Source: G965276765 sp965276825
Lineage (GTDB): Bacteria > Actinomycetota > Acidimicrobiia > Acidimicrobiales > Palsa-688
Length of the DNA: 64,000 nucleotides
Direction: 5' to 3'
Assembly (NCBI GenBank): GCA_965276825.1
Contig: OZ255630.1
Coordinates: forward strand, 2,046,001 to 2,110,000
Positions 1 through 7,873 of this stretch are shown piece after piece. A program made the position numbers and the translations under genes. The first letter of the stretch is position 1, and the number at the start of each line of letters is the position of its first letter. Below the pieces are notes generated by a model. That model worked only from the letters and a program-made list of their open reading frames with translations, was not told where the DNA came from and ran no database searches.

Positions 1-1026
1 CTCGATCAGGCCGGGCGCGGTCTGGTCGCCACGGGGAATGGGCGTGACCTGCAGGTTGGTCACGCCGGCCTCCCGCATGGCCGCCACCCGCTCCGCCACC
101 CACGAGGCCGGTCCGACGAGCGACGTCAGGGCGAGCAGGTCGTCGGGGACGAGCGCCTCCGCCTCCTGCTTGTTGCCGGCCAGGTAGAGGTCCTGGATGG
201 CCGCCGCCTCCTTCTCGAAGCCGTACCGGCAGGCCAGGTCGTTGTAGAAGTTGCGACCCTTGGCGCCCATGCCGCCGATGTAGAGCGCGGCCGAAGGACG
301 GCCGAGATCGCGCAGGGCGAGCGTGTCGGCTCCCTCGCCGATGGCGAGGAGGCCGCCCGCCGAGATCTGCAGAGGCGCCCGGTCGGCGTCCCGCTTGGCC
401 GCGCCGGCGTCGAGCGAGGCACCCCACACGTCGCGGGCCCGCTCGGGGATGAAGAAGATCGGGAGCCAGCCGTCGGCGATCTCGGCGGTGAGCGCCACGT
501 TCTTCTCGCCGAGGGACGCCAGCCACACCGGGATCTCCGGGCGGACCGGGTGGGCGATGATCTTGAGCGGCTTGCCGAGGCCGGTGCCCTCTCCCTCGGG
601 CAGCGGCAGGTGGTACCTCCGTCCTTCGTGGACGACCGGCCCGTCACGCCGCCAGATCTGCCGGCAGATGTCCACGATCTCCCTGGTCCGCCCGAGCGGG
701 GCGTCGTAGGCGACGCCGTGCCACCCCTCGATGACCTGGGGGCCGGATGCGCCGAGGCCGAGGTGGAAGCGCCCGTCGGTCAGCGAGTCGAGGCCGGCGG
801 CGGTCATGGCGATCAGGGCGGGCGTGCGGGTGTAGATGGGCAGGATCCCTGATCCGATCTGCACTCTGGTGGTCGTGGCCGCCAGATAGCCCATGAAGCT
901 CGGGCTGTCGAACCCGTAGGCCTCCGCCACCCACACCAGGTCGAGGCCGGCCCGCTCGAGGTCGGCCACGTCGGCGGCGGCCTGCTTGAAGCCGCCGGCG
1001 TAGCTGAGAAACGTGCTGACCTGCAT
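1..1026 (-). CDS. LLM-class F420-dependent oxidoreductase (3' end outside window)
   Basis: The frame is open from an ATG at 1026 to base 1, giving 342 codons with no stop, so only the extreme C-terminus is missing. It is a luciferase-like TIM-barrel flavin/F420 oxidoreductase of the kind that uses coenzyme F420 to reduce or oxidise small organic substrates; the substrate is unknown. Visible family marks are an N-terminus starting MQVSTFLSYAGGF, an ITTTRVQ-like strand (AATTTRVQIGSGIL), and LGLGASGPQVIEGWHG near residue 105, which is the classic LLM signature. Family members run about 330-350 residues, so it is nearly complete. A small open frame (1079-1363) lies just upstream on the same strand. 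The family call is firm, but F420 rather than FMN use is inferred from family resemblance. Confidence 0.9.
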   Translation of the reverse strand, partial: MQVSTFLSYAGGFKQAAADVADLERAGLDLVWVAEAYGFDSPSFMGYLAATTTRVQIGSGILPIYTRTPALIAMTAAGLDSLTDGRFHLGLGASGPQVIEGWHGVAYDAPLGRTREIVDICRQIWRRDGPVVHEGRRYHLPLPEGEGTGLGKPLKIIAHPVRPEIPVWLASLGEKNVALTAEIADGWLPIFFIPERARDVWGASLDAGAAKRDADRAPLQISAGGLLAIGEGADTLALRDLGRPSAALYIGGMGAKGRNFYNDLACRYGFEKEAAAIQDLYLAGNKQEAEALVPDDLLALTSLVGPASWVAERVAAMREAGVTNLQVTPIPRGDQTAPGLIE

Positions 1027-1078
1027 GCCTCACCCTCCTGTCGGTGCCGCGAGCCTGCGGTCGCGCCCTGGGCGAAGC

Positions 1079-1363
1079 CTAGGGGCCGAAGACGTCGGCG
1101 CCCATCGCCGCGGCCAGCTCGAGGCTGCGGGCGTCGCCGGGGTCCGCGACCAGGACGGCCAGGCGACCCCCGCCGGGCCGCTCGACACAGTCGGGCGTCG
1201 AAGCCCCCGGAGCGACGACCAGCACCACGAGGTGGCCCTCCGCCACGAGCCGCATGGCCTCGGACGGGTCGGGCGTGACCGCCACCTGTCGCCCGCTCAC
1301 ACCCCGGCTCTGCGCTCCGGCGACCACGCCCGACAGCCTGGCACGGGCCCCGGCAACCGGCAC
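1079..1363 (-). CDS. Small hypothetical protein
   Basis: A 94-codon frame from a GTG at 1363 (alternative ATG at 1255, 58 codons) ends with TAG at 1079, 52 bp before the oxidoreductase start and in the same orientation. The C-terminal half reads as ordinary protein (MRLVAEGHLVVLVVAPG, then RLAVLVADPGDARSLELAAA), with two hydrophobic strands and a helix and no membrane segment. I recognise no family. The start is uncertain because the 5' part could also be upstream leader for the divergent peptidase gene at 1406. It may be co-transcribed with the oxidoreductase. Confidence 0.4.
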   Translation of the reverse strand: MPVAGARARLSGVVAGAQSRGVSGRQVAVTPDPSEAMRLVAEGHLVVLVVAPGASTPDCVERPGGGRLAVLVADPGDARSLELAAAMGADVFGP

Positions 1364-1405
1364 CCCGCCCCATCGTGTCGTGGGGAGACCTGCGAGGCTG
1401 TTCGG

Positions 1406-3562
1406 ATGCCTCTCCCGCTTCCCGGCATCGATCCGCCGCTCGCCCCCCGTCGCCCCTCGGTCCACGAAGCCCACGGGCAGCGCCGCCACGACGACTTCCA
1501 GTGGCTCGCCGACCGCGACGACCCCGACACGCTCGCCTACCTCGAAGCGGAGAACGCCTACGCCGACGCTGCGCTGGCGCCGACCGCCGCCCTGCAGGAG
1601 AAGCTGTTCGAGGAGATCCGGGCCCGCGTGGTCGAGACCGACGTCGACGCCCCGGTGCGCAGCGGTCCGTTCTGGTACTGGACCCGGACGCTCGAGGGCC
1701 GGCAGTACGCCATCTTCTGCCGGCGTCCGGACCCGGAGCGCTCCCTCGACGCCGCGACCGTGCTCGCAGAGGCCAGGGCGGCGCTCGACGCGGACCCCGA
1801 CGCGCTCGACGACACGGTGATCCTCGACGAAAACGTCCTCGCCGGCGACAGCGACTACTTCGCGCTCGGGGTCTGGGATCTCTCCCCTGACGACCGCACG
1901 CTCGCCTACGCCGTCGACCTCGACGGCTCGGAGCGCTACCACCTGCGCTTCCGCGACCTCGAGACCGGACGCGACCACGACGACGTGGTCGAGGGGGTGA
2001 CCTACGGCTCGGCGTGGTCCGCCGACGCCTCGACCTTGTTCTACGTGCGCCCCGACGCCGCCATGCGGCCCTACCAGGTCTGGCGCCACCGGCTGGGATC
2101 GCCCGCCACCGACGACGTCCTGGTCTACGAGGACCTCGACGAGCGCTTCTTCGTGGGCGTCGGAGCCACCAGGTCCCGCCGTTACGTCGTCATCCAGAGC
2201 GGCTCCAAGCTGACCTCCGAGTGCCACTGGATCGACGCCGCCACCCCGGAGCAGGACCCGGCCCCGGTCCTGCCCCGCACCGACGGCGTCGAGTACGACG
2301 TCGAGCACGCCGACTGGCCGGGTGAGGGCGACGTCTGGCTCGTCAGGACCAACCAGGCCGGTCCCGAGGGGCCCGCCACCGACTTCTGCGTGCGCCGGCT
2401 CCCGGTCGGAGCCAAGCCCGACGAGGCGGTCACCGTCATCCCCCCGCAGCCCGGCGTCAAGGTCAACGACGTGGAGGCCTTCGCCGGCCATGTCGTGGTG
2501 ACCGAGCGGACCGAAGGGCTCGAGCGGCTCCGCATCCTGCGTCCCGACAACCGTGAGCTGGTGGAGATCGACCAGCCCGACGCCGTCTTCAGCCTGCTGC
2601 CCGGGAGCAACCCGGAGTGGGAGGCCACCACCTACCGGTTCGGCTACACCTCACTGGTCGCCCCGACCTCGACGGTCGAGGTGGACGTGGCGTCTCTGGC
2701 CCGCGACACCGTCAGGGTCCAGCCCGTCCGCGGCTACGACCAGAGCCGGTTCACCACCTCCCGGGTGTGGGCGCAGGCGGCCGACGGGACCCGGGTGCCG
2801 ATCTCGCTCGTGGCGCGCGCCGACGTGGCCGACGCCGGCCTGGCACCCTGCCTGCTCTACGGCTACGGGTCCTACGAGATCGACATCGACCCGACCTTCT
2901 CGGCCCTGCGCCTCAACCTGCTCGAGCGGGGCGTGGTCTTCGCCATCGCCCACATCCGTGGGGGCGGCGAGATGGGGCGCCACTGGCACGAACAGGGGCG
3001 CCTGGCGTCCAAGGCCAACACCTTCACCGACTTCGTCGCCTGCGCCGAGCACCTGGTCGCCAGCGGGCTCGTCGACCCTGACCGCATCGCCGTCCGGGGC
3101 GGGAGCGCGGGAGGCCTGCTGATGGGCGCGGTGACCAACCTGCGCCCCGAGCTGTGGCGCGCTGTGGTGGCCGAGGTGCCCTTCGTCGACGTGGTGACGA
3201 CCATGTCCGACACCTCGCTGCCCCTCACGGTGACCGAGCACGAGGAGTGGGGCGATCCCGAGGAGCCCGAGGCCTTCGGGACCATGCTCGCCTACTCCCC
3301 CTACGACAACGTCGCCGCCGTCGACTACCCGGCCATGTACGTGACCGGAGGCCTCAACGACCCGCGCGTGGGCTACTGGGAGCCGGCCAAGTGGGTGGCG
3401 AAGATGCGGGTGACGAGGACCGACCGCCGGCCGCTGCTGCTGCGCACCGAGATCGGCGCGGGCCACCAGGGCCTGTCGGGGCGCTACGACGTGTGGCGCG
3501 ACGAGGCGCGGGTGCAGGCGTTCGTGCTGACCAGCCTCGACGTGGAGCCCTCGCCGGCCTGA
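1406..3562 (+). CDS. ptrB: Oligopeptidase B (S9A prolyl oligopeptidase family)
   Basis: This is a 718-residue cytosolic serine peptidase of the prolyl oligopeptidase family that cleaves short peptides after basic residues. An N-terminal seven-bladed propeller (about 75-430) is followed by an alpha/beta-hydrolase domain. The catalytic triad can be read directly: Ser567 in RGGSAGGLLMG, Asp652 in GGLNDPRV and His687 in GAGHQGLSGR. The segment FAIAHIRGGGEMGRHW is typical of oligopeptidase B rather than prolyl endopeptidase. Length matches the family (E. coli PtrB is about 690). ATG 1406 is chosen because the protein from MPLPLPGIDPPLAPRRP aligns with the family N-terminus; the frame stays open upstream to 1013 but that part is not peptidase-like. 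It is convergent with the FtsH-like gene, 7 bp away. Confidence 0.94.
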   Translation: MPLPLPGIDPPLAPRRPSVHEAHGQRRHDDFQWLADRDDPDTLAYLEAENAYADAALAPTAALQEKLFEEIRARVVETDVDAPVRSGPFWYWTRTLEGRQYAIFCRRPDPERSLDAATVLAEARAALDADPDALDDTVILDENVLAGDSDYFALGVWDLSPDDRTLAYAVDLDGSERYHLRFRDLETGRDHDDVVEGVTYGSAWSADASTLFYVRPDAAMRPYQVWRHRLGSPATDDVLVYEDLDERFFVGVGATRSRRYVVIQSGSKLTSECHWIDAATPEQDPAPVLPRTDGVEYDVEHADWPGEGDVWLVRTNQAGPEGPATDFCVRRLPVGAKPDEAVTVIPPQPGVKVNDVEAFAGHVVVTERTEGLERLRILRPDNRELVEIDQPDAVFSLLPGSNPEWEATTYRFGYTSLVAPTSTVEVDVASLARDTVRVQPVRGYDQSRFTTSRVWAQAADGTRVPISLVARADVADAGLAPCLLYGYGSYEIDIDPTFSALRLNLLERGVVFAIAHIRGGGEMGRHWHEQGRLASKANTFTDFVACAEHLVASGLVDPDRIAVRGGSAGGLLMGAVTNLRPELWRAVVAEVPFVDVVTTMSDTSLPLTVTEHEEWGDPEEPEAFGTMLAYSPYDNVAAVDYPAMYVTGGLNDPRVGYWEPAKWVAKMRVTRTDRRPLLLRTEIGAGHQGLSGRYDVWRDEARVQAFVLTSLDVEPSPA

Positions 3563-3569
3563 CGGCCGC

Positions 3570-5405
3570 TCAGTCCTCGATGGCGGCGTCGTCGCGCAGG
3601 TCGAAGGTGGCGGCGCCGTGGGCCAGCTCGGCGGTCGTGAGCACGTCGCCGATCTCGGTGCCGATGAGCTCGTCGCGCTCGACCAGCGCGTCGCGCAGCG
3701 CGGCCACCAGGTAGCGGCGCTCGGCCAGCAGCACCCGCACCTCCCCCCTCGCGCCTTCGAGGATGCGCTCGACGGCGGCGACGCCCTTGTCATCGGCCAG
3801 GACCTTGGCCACCAGGTTGCCGCGCCCCGGGCCGTCGACCGCCTCGAGGGACACGAGGGTCCCGGCCATGCCCAGGGAGCCGACCATCTGCGCGGCGGTC
3901 TGGGTGGCGGCCTTGAGGTCCCCGGCCACCCCGCTGCTGGTCTCACCGAGGAACAGCTCCTCGGCCACCATGCCCCCCATGGCGATGCGCAGGAGGTTGT
4001 CCATCTCCGAGCGGGTCCTGGTCCAGCGCTCCTCCATCTCGGAGTGGGCCAGCAGGCCGAGCGACGAGCTCCGCTTGATGATCGAGAGCACCTCCAGGCG
4101 CCGCTCGGGGGCGACCAGCCAGGCGACGGTCGCGTGGCCGGCCTCGTGGACGGCGACGGTCCGCCGCTCGCTCTCCACCAGCGCGGCCGGCTGGACGACG
4201 CCGAGCTCGGTGGTCATCTTGGCCCGCTGGATGTCCTCCCAGCCGAGGGCCACGCCGCCGCGTCGGAGGGCCCAGACCAGCGCCTCGTCCAGGAGCTTCT
4301 CGAGCATGACGGGCGAGTAGCCGAAGGTGAGCCCGGCGAGCGCGTCACGGCGCTCCGGGTCGTCGATGGCGGCCTCGTGGCTCTTGCGGGCCAGGTAGTA
4401 GTCGAGGATCTCCCGTCGCCCGGCCCTGCTCGGCAGGTCGACGCTGATGGTGCGGTCGAAGCGGCCCGGCCTGACCAGGGCCGGGTCGAGGTCGTCGGCG
4501 CGGTTGGTGGCGCCGATCACGAGGACGTTGGCCGGCTCGACGGACCGCTTGCGCAGGCGGTGCTCGGCGGGCACCACGCGGTTGACCAGGTCGATCAGGG
4601 CGCCCCGCAGGCGATCGGATCCGCTCGGCTGGTCGAACGACTGCAGCTGGATGAGCAGCTCGTTGACCACGCCGGCCACGCCTTCCCGGCCCCCGCCACC
4701 CATGCCGCTGCGTGAGGCCCCGATGGCGTCGATCTCCTCGATGAAGCCGATGGCACCGCCCTCCCGGCGGGCGTAGCGCCGCAGCGCCTTGAAGTAGCTG
4801 CGGATCTTCCTGTTGGTCTGGCCGTAGTACATGGACTGGAAGGCCGACGAGGACACGAACAGGAAGGGCACGCCCGCCTCGGCGGCCATCGCCTTCGCGA
4901 TGTAGGTCTTGCCGGTCCCCGGCGGCCCCTCGAACAGCACCGCCCGCCGCGAGGTGCCCCCCATCTGGTCGCGGAAGGTGCGGTGCGACAGGAACAGGTT
5001 GAGGGTCTTGACCACCTCGTCGACGACCGTGCCCGCACCGACCACATCGGAGAGGTCGGTGTCGATCTCCTCGGGTCGGTAGAGGACGTGGGGGGAGCGA
5101 CCGGCGCCGAGCATCGGCACCGCCATGACCGCCACCAGCACCAGGATCAGCAGCGCGGAGGGAAGGTAGATGCCCCACCCGGAGGGCAGGTGGACCGGCA
5201 GGTGCACCGGCCAGGCCCGGTCGGCCGTGCGGCCCCCGCCGAGGTAGCGCATGGCGCCCCCGATCGCCCAGATGGCCGTAGGGACGGCGATGACGAACAG
5301 GACGACGAACAGACGCCGGATCCGTCGCAGCCTGGCTGCCTCGCGTGCGTCGCTCACGTCGGTGCGGCGGGCCACGGTGTCTCGGGCGAGGCCGGTCAGG
5401 TCCAT
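3570..5405 (-). CDS. FtsH-like membrane AAA+ zinc metalloprotease
   Basis: A 611-residue protein with two membrane helices (about 31-52 and 82-100) flanking a short external segment, then an AAA+ module and an M41-type protease. Walker A is GPPGTGKT (160-167). Walker B reads FIEEID (221-226), with Glu where FtsH normally has Asp before the catalytic Glu. The second region of homology, GATNRADDLDPALVRPGRFD, keeps the arginine fingers. The zinc motif HEAGH is at 420-424, and GVAGDLKAAT supplies the third ligand Asp. The expected role is ATP-driven degradation of membrane proteins. It diverges from housekeeping FtsH in the AAA lid and in Walker B, so it is probably a paralogue; no folding or tRNA-modification genes adjoin it. 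The start is set by GGAG just upstream of ATG 5405. Confidence 0.9.
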   Translation of the reverse strand: MDLTGLARDTVARRTDVSDAREAARLRRIRRLFVVLFVIAVPTAIWAIGGAMRYLGGGRTADRAWPVHLPVHLPSGWGIYLPSALLILVLVAVMAVPMLGAGRSPHVLYRPEEIDTDLSDVVGAGTVVDEVVKTLNLFLSHRTFRDQMGGTSRRAVLFEGPPGTGKTYIAKAMAAEAGVPFLFVSSSAFQSMYYGQTNRKIRSYFKALRRYARREGGAIGFIEEIDAIGASRSGMGGGGREGVAGVVNELLIQLQSFDQPSGSDRLRGALIDLVNRVVPAEHRLRKRSVEPANVLVIGATNRADDLDPALVRPGRFDRTISVDLPSRAGRREILDYYLARKSHEAAIDDPERRDALAGLTFGYSPVMLEKLLDEALVWALRRGGVALGWEDIQRAKMTTELGVVQPAALVESERRTVAVHEAGHATVAWLVAPERRLEVLSIIKRSSSLGLLAHSEMEERWTRTRSEMDNLLRIAMGGMVAEELFLGETSSGVAGDLKAATQTAAQMVGSLGMAGTLVSLEAVDGPGRGNLVAKVLADDKGVAAVERILEGARGEVRVLLAERRYLVAALRDALVERDELIGTEIGDVLTTAELAHGAATFDLRDDAAIED

Positions 5406-5784
5406 GGGAGCTCCAGGAGTGGGACGGCAAGACCGTCGGAGGGACGATGCGGGCTGACCGGGACGTACCCGCGACCGCACCGCTCGATGCCCCAGCCTGG
5501 CTCCCTCGGCGCCGTCGCCGGAGCAGATTTCCTCCCCTTCCGGTTCCGCGCCGACGACCACGGAGATTCCTCTCTGGCGACCCGGTCCACCACCACGCAG
5601 AGCGTCCGAGCGTGGTCGGACACGTTCTGCGCTCGCCGCTCAGATCGATGCCGATTACGCGGGCCGAGCCTGCCGGGCGTTGGTCGAGCGGTCAGTCCGA
5701 GATGGAATGATCGGGAGCCTCCACGGTCGGACAGAAGCAGGTGCGGATGCGACCTGAACGGCGTTCGATCCCTCTCTGCTCGTC
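5406..5784. other. Intergenic region, no gene supported
   Basis: This 379-bp stretch lies upstream of the FtsH-like gene and downstream of a small minus-strand frame. Open frames here have biased, Arg-rich compositions and no recognisable domain. It should hold the promoter of the FtsH-like gene, but I cannot point to a convincing -35/-10 pair. Confidence 0.4.
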
Positions 5785-5964
5785 TTACGAAGCTGCCTGC
5801 GGTCTGTCGGGACCGGCATCCGGCCGGGCCAGCGGGCCGCCGCAGCGCGGTGCGCTGGCGGCGATCCACACGCTGGCCGGGCGACCGAGGTAGTAGGGAA
5901 GGCAGCCGCTGTGAGGGGATGAGTGAGGGGAGGGTCGATTGGGCGATCGGTGTTGGAGGGTCAT
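5785..5964 (-). CDS. Small hypothetical protein with YYLGRPASVW motif
   Basis: A 59-codon frame begins at ATG 5964 behind AGGAAA spaced 3 bases away, and lies 35 bp downstream of the DUF1330 gene on the same strand. The peptide contains LPYYLGRPASVWIAA in its middle, then an Arg/Pro-rich tail. I have an impression of similar short YLGRPA peptides in actinobacterial genomes, but I cannot assign a function. It could be a translated leader or a genuine small protein. Confidence 0.4.
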   Translation of the reverse strand: MTLQHRSPNRPSPHSSPHSGCLPYYLGRPASVWIAASAPRCGGPLARPDAGPDRPQAAS

Positions 5965-5999
5965 GACGTTTCCTTTTCTGCTGTGGGGTGCGATGGCGC

Positions 6000-6413
6000 T
6001 TAGGTCAGGGTCGTGGTGGCGAGCAGCTGCCAGTTGGCTAGTGCAGCCCGACGGTGCGGTTCGGCCATGCGGTGGTAGTCGGGGTGCTCGATGAGGGCTT
6101 GAAAGACGCTCATCGTTGGATATGTAACGATGGCCACGGCATCCCACCGGTCGTCCGGTCCGACAAGGGATGCGGCGACGCTGCCTGCGTAGAGAAGATG
6201 GCTTCCGCCGAGCGGCTCGATGACCGCATTGAATGCAGGGACGTAGTGGCCGAGGTAGGCGTCTACGCCACTGCAGGGCGCAACGTCGGCGCCCGGCTCG
6301 TAGCGGGCCCGCTCGTGGAAGCGCAGCAGGTTGAGCATGTGGACGGGCTGGTCTTCGGGGACGACCACTAATGCGTCGTTCAGGCGGTCGGCTGTTAGAT
6401 TGATAAGGGTCAC
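6000..6413 (-). CDS. DUF1330 family protein
   Basis: A 137-residue protein with a ferredoxin-like alpha/beta fold. Family marks are the opening strand HMLNLLRFHERARY, the central AYLGHYVPAFNAVIEPLGG, then WDAVAIVTYPTMSVF and the helix FQALIEHPDYHRM, which resemble DUF1330/dimeric alpha-beta barrel proteins. Biochemical function is unknown for the family. Translation starts at GTG 6413 behind GAGGAG. It is followed on the same strand by the small YLGRPA peptide, and the frameshifted alpha/beta hydrolase lies upstream, so the three may form one transcript. Confidence 0.8.
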   Translation of the reverse strand: MTLINLTADRLNDALVVVPEDQPVHMLNLLRFHERARYEPGADVAPCSGVDAYLGHYVPAFNAVIEPLGGSHLLYAGSVAASLVGPDDRWDAVAIVTYPTMSVFQALIEHPDYHRMAEPHRRAALANWQLLATTTLT

Positions 6414-6453
6414 GGGTGCTCCTCGAGATGGCTCGGGTAAGGGGTTTTGAGGG

Positions 6454-7268
6454 TTAGGGGAGCGCTGACCAGAAGCCGGTCAGGGTCTGGGCGGTTTGGC
6501 TTGGACTGTCAGTCATCCACCAGTGACCGGCGCCGTCGAGGACGGCGACGGCTGCACCGGCACGAGCGGCTACCGCCCGCCGCATAGCGTGGGTGCCGGT
6601 GGCGACGTCGTCGGTGGCGACGTCGTCGGTGGCGACGTCGTCGGTGGCGACGATGGCGAGCCCGGGCCGGGCGGCTGCTGCTTCCACGCCGCGGCCGGCC
6701 TCGGCCATGACCGGCTGGCTCGCAGACCGGTAGAGGGCGAGGATCGCCTGTCCGATCTCGGCGTCGATAGCCGCCGCCAGGCGGTCGGCGATCGGGCGAG
6801 GGATCCCCAGGGCACAAATCGTCTCAAGCCGCTTTTGGAACGGAGCCTCGATGAGCTCGTGGACCCACCGCTCGCCCTCACCGGGTGTCTGCCACGTTAC
6901 GGCCAGAGGGTGCCACTGGTAGGAAGGGCGGAAGAGGCCGAGCGCGTCGCTCACCCAGCTGCGGACCAGGTCCGGGCGGTGCATCACTGCGTTGAGCACG
7001 TGAGCGCCACCCCAGTCATGGCCAACAAGGTCCACCGGCAACGCGAACGCCTCCAGGCGCTCGACGAGCCAGTCGCAGTAGGCGGGTGGGGTGCAGTCGA
7101 AGCCGGCGGGAAGCGGTGCACCAAACCCGGGGGTGAGAGGCAGAAGATGTCGCGACGCTCGAGGTGGCGTAACAACCGCACCCAGATCGCCGCAGTCTCG
7201 GGGTTGCCGTGCACGAAGACCGCCGGGACGTGCGCTGTTGATGCTGCTAACCGCCTGGCGTCGTTCAT
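6454..7268 (-). pseudogene. Alpha/beta hydrolase, frameshifted (epoxide hydrolase/haloalkane dehalogenase type)
   Basis: Two frames make one hydrolase. The N-terminal part starts at ATG 7268 (MNDARRLAAS) and contains VPAVFVHGNPETAAIW, the oxyanion-hole motif. The rest continues in another frame with LVGHDWGGAHVLNAV (nucleophile Asp) and ends GHWWMTDSP (catalytic His) at 6454. The frame changes at about 7120-7125: SPPGF-G is expected but one base is missing in the GGT-TTG stretch. A 15-bp unit repeated three times (6601-6645) adds ATDDV repeats in the C-terminal half. The substrate is unknown; an Asp nucleophile suggests an epoxide hydrolase or dehalogenase. The gene is divergent from a truncated TetR regulator. 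A single-base sequencing error is the alternative to real inactivation. Confidence 0.8.
6601..6645. repeat. 15-bp tandem repeat x3 inside hydrolase gene
   Basis: GGCGACGTCGTCGGT occurs three times head to tail, with a partial fourth copy to 6658. On the coding (minus) strand it keeps frame and encodes repeated ATDDV. This is a typical replication-slippage product. Confidence 0.95.
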
Positions 7269-7283
7269 GTCACCACCATACAT

Positions 7284-7305
7284 ACTTGTGAACATGCACG
7301 CAAGT
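7284..7305. promoter_or_regulatory. Candidate TetR operator in divergent promoter
   Basis: ACTTG (7284-7288) and CAAGT (7301-7305) form an inverted repeat with 12 bases between, with one more matching pair inside (7290/7299). It lies between the hydrolase start (7268, minus) and the TetR start (7362, plus), the usual place for a TetR-family operator. The assignment is by position and symmetry only. Confidence 0.5.
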
Positions 7306-7361
7306 GTGGTTGGTGCTACACCATGACGGCGGAGCCCATGCCGCCTTGAGAGGAGCGCCTG

Positions 7362-7769
7362 GTGTCGGAACAGGTCACCCGCCGAACCCAGCAGCAGTGG
7401 CGCGACGAGACCGAACGCCGGGTCGTCGACGCCGCGATGAAGCTGATCGCCCAGAAAGGGTCGCGGGCAGTGACCCTCGCCGACGTCGGGCGGGCCGCCG
7501 GCTACAGCCGAGGCATTGTCCACCACCGCTTCGGCAGCCGCCAACAACTCCTGGCTGCTGTGGTCACGACGGATCGGCATCTTCGCCTCGGTGCCCCGGC
7601 TTCGAGCCGGTCACTGTCGGTAGTGGCAATGTCCCCAGCGGGGACCCTCCGATGGCCACCGCTGGGGAGATGCTCGCCGCCGTCACCATTCCCGCGCCCT
7701 CTCCCGCACGACCGGGCCCGGTCCGAGCGGGCAACCTCGCAACGTGGCACTCCAGCATGGGGAGCGTGA
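7362..7769 (+). pseudogene. TetR-family regulator, truncated after the DNA-binding domain
   Basis: GTG 7362 sits behind GAGAGGAG. Residues 1-67 are a clear TetR DNA-binding domain: helix 1 ERRVVDAAMKLIAQKGSRAV, turn and recognition helix ADVGRAAGYSRGIVHHRFGS, ending RQQLLAAVV. After about base 7570 the frame runs through Pro/Ser/Arg-rich sequence without helical character and stops at 7769, so the ligand-binding and dimerisation domain (normally about 130 residues) is absent. The break coincides with the left flank of the DUF222/HNH element, which may have replaced the 3' part. It probably once regulated the divergent hydrolase through the 7284-7305 repeat. Confidence 0.75.
7632..7668. repeat. 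10-bp inverted repeat, left flank of HNH element
   Basis: TCCCCAGCGG (7632-7641) and CCGCTGGGGA (7659-7668) are perfect complements with a 17-base loop. The hairpin lies between the end of TetR homology and the DUF222/HNH gene. It may be a terminator or part of the element boundary; nothing in the sequence distinguishes these. Confidence 0.5.
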
Positions 7770-7873
7770 CCGCCCCCCCTCCGAGGGTCACACCCCCTTC
7801 GTAGGATGGGGTCCGGTCGTCGAGCCCGTCTGTTCGATCTCTCCGGTGGTGTTTCTCTGCGAGGTTGGCCCCG

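Noticed and set aside
5396..5869. Minus-strand frame of 157 codons upstream of the FtsH-like gene
   Set aside because: Arg/Pro/Ser-rich with no motif or ribosome site, and it would overlap the FtsH-like start.
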